From assembly GCA_019752915.1 (NCBI GenBank), contig JAIELO010000395.1, forward strand, positions 1 through 5,901: a stretch of 5,901 bases of DNA, given 5' to 3'. A program made the translations under genes and the position numbers. Shown here in pieces: positions 1-5,685 of this stretch. The DNA is from Burkholderiaceae bacterium. GTDB taxonomy: Bacteria > Pseudomonadota > Gammaproteobacteria > Burkholderiales > Burkholderiaceae_D. The number at the start of each line of letters is the position of its first letter. Positions within the stretch are counted from its first letter, which is position 1. Under the pieces are notes generated by a model that saw nothing but the letters and a program-made list of their open reading frames with translations, had not been told where the DNA came from and did not search any database.

Positions 1-16
1 AGGCTAGCTGGGCATT

Positions 17-32
17 TTCTGAAAAATCAGAA
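17..32 (-). other. small hairpin overlapping the receptor stop codon
   Basis: A perfect 6-bp inverted repeat (TTCTGA / TCAGAA) with a 4-nt T loop on the minus strand. It includes the TGA stop of the receptor gene. It is AU-rich and not followed by a U tract, so it is a weak terminator candidate at best. The true terminator may lie outside the window. Confidence 0.25.
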
Positions 33-2213
33 GCCGCCCTTGAACTGCACACCGAACTGACGTGGTTCGTTGACGAAACCGGTCAGGTTGTTGAAGTCGA
101 TCGCGCCGATGATGCGCTCGGTGTTGGTGATGTTGCGTGCGTAAGCAGCCACTTCGTATTTGCCGCCAGCCCAGTTGTAACCGACGCGTACGCCACCTTC
201 GACCAGCGGCTTGCCGGTGAACTCCTTGGCTTCGTACAGGAAGAAGTTAATCTTGCTGCGATACGACCAGTCGGTCAGCACGAACAGGTTGCCGTCAGCC
301 AGTGCCCAGTTGTAGCGGGCGGTGGCGTTCAGGATCACTTTCGGTGCCTGTGGCAGCGGGTTGCCGTCGATGCTCACACGACCAGCAGCGTTGAGCGGGT
401 CGGTGATGGTGCACGAACCGCACTTGGCCACGGACAGGGAGGCATCCTTGATTTCGGTGAAGTTGTACGAACCGCCTGCGCTGACTTTGAAGTCTGGCGT
501 GATGAAGGCTTCGAAGTCCGCTTCCAGACCGCGACCAGCCGTCTTGGCAGCGTTGATCAGCTTGGTGACGTTGGAGTTACCACCCACCACGGTCAGCTGC
601 TGGTTTTTTACGTCGTAGTTGTACACGCTCAGCGAAGCGCGGGCGCGACGGTTGAACAGGTCAGCCTTCACACCAGCTTCGTACGAGGTGATGGTTTCTG
701 CATCGGCCACGGTGATCGGCACCGATGCGCTCGCGGCGGCGATACTTGGCGCACGGAAGCCGGTGGCCACGCGGGCGTAGGCGCTAACGTCTTTGCTCAC
801 TTTGTAGGTGGCGCTCAGATCCCAGTTAGCTTTGTTCTTGCTCTCATCGACCGACTTCGGACCGATCTGGGTCACGTTGACCGCTTCCACAGTGCGGAAG
901 TCTTTCTTGTCGTGGGTGTAGCGCAGGCCGCCGCGCAGGATCACGCTCTCCGACAGATCATAGGTCAGCGAGCCGAACACTGCCGAGGCGGTGTTGTTCT
1001 GATGGCTCTGCAGATGCGAGGTTTGCAGCTGGGTGTTGCTGTCGAAGTTGTTGCTATAGCCTTCGGCGCTTTCCTTGAAGTAGTACACGCCCGTCTGCCA
1101 GTTCAGCGGACCAGCGTTCTTCGATTCAGCACGGAATTCCTGGCTGTACTGGTGCAGCCAGCTCAGGCCTCCACCGGTCTGAACCTGGAAGGGAATGAAG
1201 CCCGGACCGGTTGGCGTACCGCCATCGATGTCGCCACGGCTGTAGTAGTCATCCACGCCTTCGTAACCGGTGACCGAGAACAGCTTGACGCTACCCAGAT
1301 CCCAGCTCAGACGGGCGTTCGCACCGTTGGTGCTCAGGTGCTGCTGATTCAGACCGTTGGTGTTAATCTTGGTGAAATCGTAACCATCGGCGAAGTCATT
1401 GCTGCCCTTCTTGATGATGTTGGCGCGGAACAGACGGGCGCTGCCGTCGGTGGTACGCGAGTGCACATTGAACAGCGCGTTGAAGGTCGTGTTCGGGGTG
1501 TACAGGAACTGCACGCGCTCGGCGTGTTCGTTGTAGCCTTCCAGCACGTCGTTCTGCTTGGTGAAGGTGTTGTCGACGAAGTTGTCGCGGTGCTGACGCA
1601 GGGTCGAAGCACGCATCGCCCATTCGCTCGACAGTGGCACGTTGACCGCGCCTTCGGCATTGACCGTGTTGTGGGTGGCCCACGACAGGTTGTAATAGCC
1701 TTCGACTTTCTTGGTGTTCGGTTTTTCCGATTCAAACTTGACCACGCCAGCCGGGGTATTGCGGCCGAACAGGGTGCCTTGCGGGCCACGCAGCACTTCC
1801 ACGCCAGCCACGTCGAAAATCGGGAAACCTTTCAGAATGCCGTTTTCCTGCACCACGTCGTCATACACCAGCGATACCGGTTGCGAGGCGAAGGTGCTGA
1901 AGTCGGTATTGCCATAGCCGCGGATGTAGAAGCGCGGGAAGGTACGGCCGTTGGACGACTCGACGTTCAGCGATGGCACTTTACCGGCCAGCAGACGGAT
2001 ATCCTGGCCACCGGACAGCAGTACGTCCAGTTTTTCATCTTTCAGCAGGGTCACGGAAACCGGCACATCCTTGATGTTTTCGGTACGGCGCTGTGCCGTC
2101 ACGGTCACGGTTTCCAGCTGAGGTTCGGTGGCGCTTTGCGCCAGCGCGGAACCGATAGGCATGACGGCGCTCAGCGCCAGCAGGCGCTTGTGCATCTTCG
2201 ACAGTTTGATCAT
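27..2213 (-). CDS. TonB-dependent outer-membrane receptor
   Basis: A complete 728-aa TonB-dependent receptor, which would import a scarce ligand (siderophore, other metal complex, or an oligomer) across the outer membrane using energy from TonB-ExbB-ExbD. Seen: a signal peptide with a basic N-terminus, hydrophobic core and ALA cleavage site near residue 25; a TonB-box-like stretch around 33-40 (LETVTVTA) followed by QRR; a plug domain at about 45-165 ending in the family hallmark LRGPQGTLFGRNTPAG (141-156); then a barrel of about 560 residues ending in a terminal Phe, as is usual for BAM-inserted porins. A CxxC pair (C598, C601) lies in the barrel half, probably in an extracellular loop. Full length for the family, with no frameshift. 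The first ATG is preferred: GGGA lies about 7 nt upstream, although Met7 is possible. The ligand cannot be assigned: no biosynthesis or transport genes adjoin it and no Fur box was seen. Confidence 0.95.
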   Translation of the reverse strand: MIKLSKMHKRLLALSAVMPIGSALAQSATEPQLETVTVTAQRRTENIKDVPVSVTLLKDEKLDVLLSGGQDIRLLAGKVPSLNVESSNGRTFPRFYIRGYGNTDFSTFASQPVSLVYDDVVQENGILKGFPIFDVAGVEVLRGPQGTLFGRNTPAGVVKFESEKPNTKKVEGYYNLSWATHNTVNAEGAVNVPLSSEWAMRASTLRQHRDNFVDNTFTKQNDVLEGYNEHAERVQFLYTPNTTFNALFNVHSRTTDGSARLFRANIIKKGSNDFADGYDFTKINTNGLNQQHLSTNGANARLSWDLGSVKLFSVTGYEGVDDYYSRGDIDGGTPTGPGFIPFQVQTGGGLSWLHQYSQEFRAESKNAGPLNWQTGVYYFKESAEGYSNNFDSNTQLQTSHLQSHQNNTASAVFGSLTYDLSESVILRGGLRYTHDKKDFRTVEAVNVTQIGPKSVDESKNKANWDLSATYKVSKDVSAYARVATGFRAPSIAAASASVPITVADAETITSYEAGVKADLFNRRARASLSVYNYDVKNQQLTVVGGNSNVTKLINAAKTAGRGLEADFEAFITPDFKVSAGGSYNFTEIKDASLSVAKCGSCTITDPLNAAGRVSIDGNPLPQAPKVILNATARYNWALADGNLFVLTDWSYRSKINFFLYEAKEFTGKPLVEGGVRVGYNWAGGKYEVAAYARNITNTERIIGAIDFNNLTGFVNEPRQFGVQFKGGF

Positions 2214-2270
2214 TCAATTTCCCGATTGGTGGTGTGACAAAGAGTTAAAAACAGTGTCTCCTGTTCTCTC

Positions 2271-2276
2271 TTTATA
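2271..2276 (-). promoter_or_regulatory. candidate -10 element of the receptor gene
   Basis: The minus strand reads TATAAA (5 of 6 against TATAAT) about 57 nt upstream of the receptor ATG. No good -35 hexamer lies 16-18 nt further up. The inverted repeat at 2289-2307 sits in that position instead, which would suit an activator-dependent or regulated promoter. Inference from motif only. Confidence 0.3.
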
Positions 2277-2288
2277 GTGATTTCTGTC

Positions 2289-2307
2289 CGGTCATCTGAC
2301 GTGACCG
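2289..2307. promoter_or_regulatory. candidate operator, 6-bp inverted repeat
   Basis: CGGTCA and TGACCG form a perfect inverted repeat separated by 7 nt. GTCA-TC-TGAC forms a second overlapping dyad inside it. It lies just upstream of the putative -10 of the receptor gene, about where a -35 element would be, a typical place for a regulator site. A second small dyad (AACAG-N6-CTGTT, 2250-2265) covers the likely transcription start. Neither matches a Fur box. Confidence 0.3.
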
Positions 2308-2396
2308 TGGCTGCGCAAGCGGCGGCAAGACCGCGCAATGATGCTTAGAATGCACCGGCTTGCGAAAGGGCAGTATTTTCTTTCATTGATACCATG

Positions 2397-2412
2397 TATT
2401 GCAAGCGCAATA
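2397..2412. repeat. inverted repeat TATTGC-N4-GCAATA
   Basis: A perfect 6-bp dyad with a 4-nt spacer in the intergenic region upstream of the receptor gene. Related CGCAAGC half-sites occur at 2314-2320 (direct) and 2358-2364 (inverted). This could be a regulator-binding cluster or chance. The rest of the 2214-2586 gap holds no credible ORF. It also has a 9-bp direct repeat TGCACCGGC at 2351-2359 and 2453-2461. Confidence 0.25.
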
Positions 2413-2524
2413 TAACCGGATCGGTATTTACTGTTAGAAATTTGGCGCGCCCTGCACCGGCACGGAATAATCGCGGGCGACAGGCGGCGAGACGGCGCAA
2501 AAATAGCGCGCGATAGACTGATAT

Positions 2525-2561
2525 AAAAAAAGCAGCTGTGACAGAAAAGCCACAGCTGCTT
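2525..2561 (-). terminator. rho-independent terminator of the DUF3334-like gene
   Basis: On the minus strand an 11-bp perfect stem (AAGCAGCTGTG / CACAGCTGCTT, + coordinates 2551-2561 and 2530-2540) with a 10-nt loop is followed directly by a run of T residues (2530 down to 2525). It begins 25 nt after the stop codon at 2587. The U tract is on the minus-strand side only, so it terminates the gene at 2587-3288 and would also insulate the downstream receptor gene from read-through. Confidence 0.9.
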
Positions 2562-2586
2562 GCGTGTTTCAGGAAGAAACGCGGTG

Positions 2587-3288
2587 TTACATGCCTAAAG
2601 AGCGCAGTAACTCGTCGTTGATTGCATCTTCGTCCGAGCGGGAGGCGCTGCCGCCACCCTGACTGGCCGCGTGATTGTCACGTTCCTGCTCCATCAGCGC
2701 GTCCGGATCGGACACTTCGCTGGAGTCGAAATCGTGCAGGCGGATGAACTCGGTACGGTCTATCGCCAGTTCCAGATAGAAGATATTGCTCTTTTCCGTG
2801 TAGAAGGTCACACGGCGCATTTCCGGGCGATCCAGTGGCGTATCCACACTGAGCATCACCTGCTTGTTCAGCACCAGCATTTTCGGCTGGTTCTGGGTAA
2901 TATTGGTTTGCAGTTCGCGCCGCACCTTGCCGGTAAAGTCGCCGACGATCTGGTTCATCAGTTCGCCCATGATGTTCGACACTTCATCCGAGGTGTGCGA
3001 ACTGGCCAGTTCCGACTTTGGCATGCCCATGTGCAGCATGTAGCGCTCATAAATTTCCATCGCCGTGTCGGCGGCGAAGTTCAGTACCACCAGTCCGGTA
3101 AAACCACCATCGAACAGGACGAAACAGCCAATATCAGGCTTCAGACCGATTTTGGTAATCCGTTGCACCATGCCCGAGTAATTCACTTTGCTCTGGGTAG
3201 CGACGTTCAGAACACGGGTAACCGAGTTACACAGACTCATCAACAAGTCTTCGGTCCCGTACACAACATCCTTATTTTCCCCAACCAT
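2587..3288 (-). CDS. DUF3334-like protein with CheX/CheC-type phosphatase signature
   Basis: A 233-aa protein with no signal peptide or membrane segment, so probably cytosolic. I recognise it as DUF3334-like by overall sequence and length; that family has no assigned function. Seen: an alpha/beta-looking N-terminal domain (about 1-185) with the helix motif GELMNQIVG, giving E109-x2-N112, and a Pro exactly 22 residues after the Asn (P135). This is the E-x2-N-x22-P signature of CheC/CheX/FliY phosphatases, which dephosphorylate CheY-P. Asn105 stands where Asp/Ser is usual. A polar, Gly/Ser-rich linker (about 190-218) leads to an acidic tail ending DELLRSLGM, like the CheY-binding CheZ C-terminus (DDLLDSLGF in E. 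coli). Inferred role: a phosphatase or binding partner of a CheY-like receiver. Start supported by GAGG 6 nt before the ATG. A terminator follows the gene. Family call moderately sure; activity is inference. Confidence 0.85.
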   Translation of the reverse strand: MVGENKDVVYGTEDLLMSLCNSVTRVLNVATQSKVNYSGMVQRITKIGLKPDIGCFVLFDGGFTGLVVLNFAADTAMEIYERYMLHMGMPKSELASSHTSDEVSNIMGELMNQIVGDFTGKVRRELQTNITQNQPKMLVLNKQVMLSVDTPLDRPEMRRVTFYTEKSNIFYLELAIDRTEFIRLHDFDSSEVSDPDALMEQERDNHAASQGGGSASRSDEDAINDELLRSLGM

Positions 3289-3297
3289 GTTCTACCT

Positions 3298-3417
3298 CTA
3301 TTCATTTTCTACAAAAGATGACAGCTCTTTTTCCTGGTCCATTGAGAGACGGAACAAGACCACAACGCTCGACAAGCGGACGACCTCATCTTTCCATTCC
3401 TGATTGCGGCCTAGCAA
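3298..3417 (-). CDS. possible 39-aa ORF coupled to the DUF3334-like gene
   Basis: An open frame of 39 codons from a TTG (3417) to TAG (3298-3300). The stop overlaps the AGAGG Shine-Dalgarno of the DUF3334-like gene, leaving 9 nt to its ATG, a spacing typical of translational coupling. The deduced peptide is charged and amphipathic: EWKDEVVRL near the N-terminus, a short hydrophobic patch VVLF, then MDQEKELSSFVENE. A GGTGG lies about 8 nt before the TTG, a weak ribosome site. Other possible starts are an internal TTG with GAGG upstream (23 aa) or the ATG leaving only 14 residues. There is an in-frame TAA at 3421-3423. I recognise no family. It could be a leader peptide, a small partner protein, or merely the untranslated leader. 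Confidence 0.35.
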   Translation of the reverse strand: MLGRNQEWKDEVVRLSSVVVLFRLSMDQEKELSSFVENE

Positions 3418-3704
3418 GTGTTACACCACCAGTCTGTCACGCCGCCGCCCATATCGGGGTGCGACGATTTCCATAACAACAAGTATGGCAATCCCTTTTG
3501 GCCAGAAATAGGTTTCAGAATACCCACGCACAAGATTTCCGTCTACCGGAATTGCGCAAAACCGTGCGTTTATAGTACGAAACTGCACCAATCTAGGCAT
3601 GAAGGCAACGTCCAACGTTGATTTTGAAAAATTTCATTGCACCACAGTGATTTCCAGCATGACAATCAATACCAACGATAGCATTCATAAAGTCACCGAT
3701 CGCC
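3418..3704. other. divergent intergenic region, AT-richer than its neighbours
   Basis: About 290 nt between the minus-strand DUF3334-like unit and the plus-strand binding-protein pair. No credible gene was found. It must carry the promoters for both directions. The segment TTTATAGTAC (3569-3578) reads TATAGT on the plus strand and TATAAA on the minus strand, a possible pair of overlapping -10 elements, but neither has a good -35 hexamer at normal spacing. Small dyads occur at 3606-3620 (CAACG-N5-CGTTG) and 3625-3636 (TGAAA-N2-TTTCA). No sigma-54 or Fur site was seen. Confidence 0.4.
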
Positions 3705-4577
3705 ATGCGCACGCTCTGCCTTGCCCTGCCTCTCCTGCTGCCTGTCATGGCCGGGGCGCAGAACGTCATGACGTGGCTGGTGCCCGATCTGCCGCCAGCC
3801 TCGATCCGCGTCGACGGACGCCCCAGCGACGGCATGAGCGACCAGCAGATTGCCTTCCTGCGGGCGCGCTGGCCGGAAGCCGAGCACCGCGTCGTGTATG
3901 CCAACCTGAAACGTAGCTGGACTTTGCTGGAAGCGGGGCAGCCGGCCTGCTACAGCTTCACCCTGATCACGCCGCAACGGCTGGAAAAGGCGTATATCGT
4001 CCCGGCCAGCCTACTGCCACCACCACTGCTGATCTTTCGCCGCGATGCCGCCAGCGCCCTGCCGCTCAATGCGCGCCACGAAGTAGAGCTGGCGACCCTG
4101 CTGACACAGCGGCAGCTACGCGGACTGCTCAGTGAGAAGCGTAGTTTCGGCGCAGCCATCGACCGCACGCTGCGCCAGCGCCCCGACCATGTGACACTGG
4201 AAGTGACGCCGATCGGCAGTTACGGCGAAAACATCTTTACCCGCCTGCTACTGAATCGCGCCGACTACACCATCGACTACGATTTTGTGCATGCCTACTA
4301 TCTAAGCCGCGACCCCATGCTGCGCGATCTGCAAACCCGCCCTATCGCCGGCAGTAACACGCCCATAACGATGGGCTTTGCCTGCCCGAAAACGCCCTGG
4401 GGCAAGGCCGCGGCCAGTAAAATCGATGCCATTCTGGGCACCCGCGAAGGTGCCCAGATGCTGCGCCAGACAGCCGAGCGCTGGCTGGGCAATGATAGCC
4501 GGCAGCGCTACGGCGAGCAGCTGAGCGCTTTTTATCGGCAACGCGAGAAACCCATGCTCGGGCTGAGCACGCCCTGA
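3705..4577 (+). CDS. periplasmic solute-binding-like protein, TIGR02285-like
   Basis: A 290-aa exported protein resembling the TIGR02285 branch of the family-3 solute-binding fold (amino-acid binding type), whose function is unassigned. Seen: a signal peptide (Leu-rich core, AGA cleavage at residues 16-18); a first strand MTWLVPDLPP (22-31) that in such proteins opens the ligand-binding domain; HRVVYANLKRSW (61-72); the family-like ACYSFTLITPQRLE (81-94) and FACPKTPWG (225-233). The mature chain has two cysteines, C82 and C227, which could form a disulfide. No lipobox, no membrane anchor, and no fused signalling domain. The ATG at 3705 is the only ATG start in the open frame that keeps the signal peptide, but its ribosome site is poor. 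It is followed after 22 nt by a second binding-like gene and is probably co-transcribed with it. No permease or ATPase adjoins, so a sensory or orphan role is possible. Confidence 0.8.
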   Translation: MRTLCLALPLLLPVMAGAQNVMTWLVPDLPPASIRVDGRPSDGMSDQQIAFLRARWPEAEHRVVYANLKRSWTLLEAGQPACYSFTLITPQRLEKAYIVPASLLPPPLLIFRRDAASALPLNARHEVELATLLTQRQLRGLLSEKRSFGAAIDRTLRQRPDHVTLEVTPIGSYGENIFTRLLLNRADYTIDYDFVHAYYLSRDPMLRDLQTRPIAGSNTPITMGFACPKTPWGKAAASKIDAILGTREGAQMLRQTAERWLGNDSRQRYGEQLSAFYRQREKPMLGLSTP

Positions 4578-4599
4578 GCCACTGATCCGGAACCGACGT

Positions 4600-5502
4600 A
4601 TGCACCGACTCTGCCTGCTTCTGCTCTGCACGCTGCTGCTGTGTCATACGACGCGGGTGTACGCCGAAGACATTTACCTGCCGCGCTCAAACGACCGCGA
4701 ACCGTGGGCGCCGTATATTGTCGAACTGATGCGGGCAGCGCTGACCAAGGCGCCGGGACCAACACCTGATCGATTCCACTGGCTGGAAACCCATATGACG
4801 CAGGATCGCGCCTTTATGCAGTTGCGCAGCAACCAGCGGCTCGATATTTACTGGAGTATGACTTCGCAGGCCCGTGAGCAGGGTGTGCAGGTGATCCGCA
4901 TTCCACTGCTGAAAGGCTTGCTGGGGAATCGCTTGCTGGTGATCCGACCCGATTCCGCCAGCCGTTTTGCAAACGTGCGTACGCTGGACGATTTGCGGCG
5001 TAATTTCAAGCTGGGACAGGGGCACGACTGGCCGGACACCACCATCCAGAAGGCCGCCGGGCTCAATACGGTGACCTCGTCCACCTATGACACCCTGTAT
5101 TCAATGCTGCAGGCGCAGCGTTTCGATGCCATCCCGCTTGGCGTGAATGAAGTCGACGATGAATTAGGCAAGCATGCCGATCTGAATTTGATGGTGGAGC
5201 CGAGTCTGGCGCTCTCCTACCCGGCACCGGTATTCTTTTTCGTCGCGCCGCAAAAGGTCGAGCTGGCGCGCCGGCTGGAAGCGGGCTTGCAGCGCATGAT
5301 CAGCGATGGCAGCTTCGACGCGATGTTCGAGAAGCGCTGGAGCAAGACTTTGCTCTCCAAGAACATGAAAAACCGCCGCATCTTCGTGCTGCCGAATCCC
5401 CTGCTCTCGCCAGAGACGAGCGAGATGATACGGCGCCACCCCGAGTATTTCTTGTTCGGCAAGAAGCTGGACAGTACGACGCCCTCGTCAGGTCTGCGGT
5501 AA
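4600..5502 (+). CDS. periplasmic substrate-binding-domain protein (family-3-like)
   Basis: A 300-aa exported protein of the transporter substrate-binding-domain type, in a subfamily different from its upstream neighbour. Seen: a signal peptide with a strongly Leu-rich core and cleavage VYA|E at residue 22; a lobe-1 segment with LDIYWSMTS (81-89); the hinge-like LLGNRLLVIRPDSASRF (107-123); TLDDLRR (128-134) leading into the conserved-looking GQGHDWPDTTIQKAAG (139-154); RFDAIPLGVNEVDDEL (174-189), a region that in the fold usually contacts ligand; and YPAPVFFFVA (207-216) before C-terminal helices ending about residue 250. About 50 further residues form an extra polar tail. No lipobox or C-terminal anchor. 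The start is supported by the signal peptide and a GGA about 8 nt upstream. It is probably co-transcribed with the gene 22 nt upstream. Its 3' end overlaps the opposite-strand gene by 15 bp. Ligand unknown. Confidence 0.85.
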   Translation: MHRLCLLLLCTLLLCHTTRVYAEDIYLPRSNDREPWAPYIVELMRAALTKAPGPTPDRFHWLETHMTQDRAFMQLRSNQRLDIYWSMTSQAREQGVQVIRIPLLKGLLGNRLLVIRPDSASRFANVRTLDDLRRNFKLGQGHDWPDTTIQKAAGLNTVTSSTYDTLYSMLQAQRFDAIPLGVNEVDDELGKHADLNLMVEPSLALSYPAPVFFFVAPQKVELARRLEAGLQRMISDGSFDAMFEKRWSKTLLSKNMKNRRIFVLPNPLLSPETSEMIRRHPEYFLFGKKLDSTTPSSGLR

Positions 5503-5685
5503 TAAGGTCTTCAACGCCTGCGCATAGGCATTTCTGGCGGTCTGGGTGATCGCCAGATCACGCTGTAATTCTCTGACCCGCTCTTCGCACAGCTGCAGCA
5601 TCTGCAATTGCTGGCGTGCCTGGTCCGACAGACCGGCCAGCGCATACTGTTGACCATCGATGTTAATTGCTTCCCTTGCATTCAT
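5488..5685 (-). CDS. DUF6447-like small protein (65 aa)
   Basis: A small protein that I recognise as DUF6447-like: a short INIDGQQYALAGLSD segment (7-21) likely forming a beta hairpin, then a long, mostly helical region (22-63) with QQLQMLQ and the characteristic ITQTARNAYAQAL near the C-terminus. The helix has heptad-like hydrophobics and may be a coiled coil or oligomerisation helix. No signal peptide or membrane segment. Function unknown for the family. Start chosen at the ATG at 5685 because AGGGAG lies 8 nt upstream and the family length fits. However, the frame is open all the way to the window edge, so a longer product with this as its C-terminal domain is possible. Its 3' end overlaps the convergent binding-protein gene by 15 bp, and no terminator separates them. 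Confidence 0.75.
   Translation of the reverse strand: MNAREAINIDGQQYALAGLSDQARQQLQMLQLCEERVRELQRDLAITQTARNAYAQALKTLLPQT

Noticed and set aside
912..2237. 441-codon plus-strand ORF opposite the receptor gene
   Set aside because: It is the antisense shadow of a clear TonB-dependent receptor with signal peptide, plug motif and terminal Phe. The deduced protein is rich in Val, Ala, Arg, Gln and His without any recognisable domain.
2444..2451. GGCGCGCC palindrome
   Set aside because: An 8-bp palindrome in a GC-rich stretch, with no repeat copies or associated structure. Most likely chance.
2671..3321. 216-codon plus-strand ORF opposite the DUF3334-like gene
   Set aside because: His/Gln/Val-rich antisense shadow with no convincing start. 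The minus-strand gene has a good ribosome site, a terminator and conserved motifs.
3485..3512. Minus-strand TGGC ... TTGC resembling a sigma-54 promoter
   Set aside because: The GG-to-GC spacing is 12 nt instead of the required 10, so it does not fit the -24/-12 consensus.
3421..3615. 64-codon minus-strand ORF upstream of the DUF3334-like unit
   Set aside because: Lies in AT-richer promoter DNA, lacks a good start and ribosome site, and shows no protein-like pattern. Probably chance.
3599..3916. 105-codon plus-strand ORF starting in the divergent region
   Set aside because: The first 35 residues look plausible, but the frame then runs through the signal-peptide gene at 3705 as Arg/Pro/Ala-rich shadow. 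There is no properly spaced ribosome site.
4530..4545. TTTATCGGC resembling the reverse complement of a sigma-28 -10 element (GCCGATAA)
   Set aside because: Lies inside the coding region of the first binding protein, and no matching -35 was identified. Probably coincidence.
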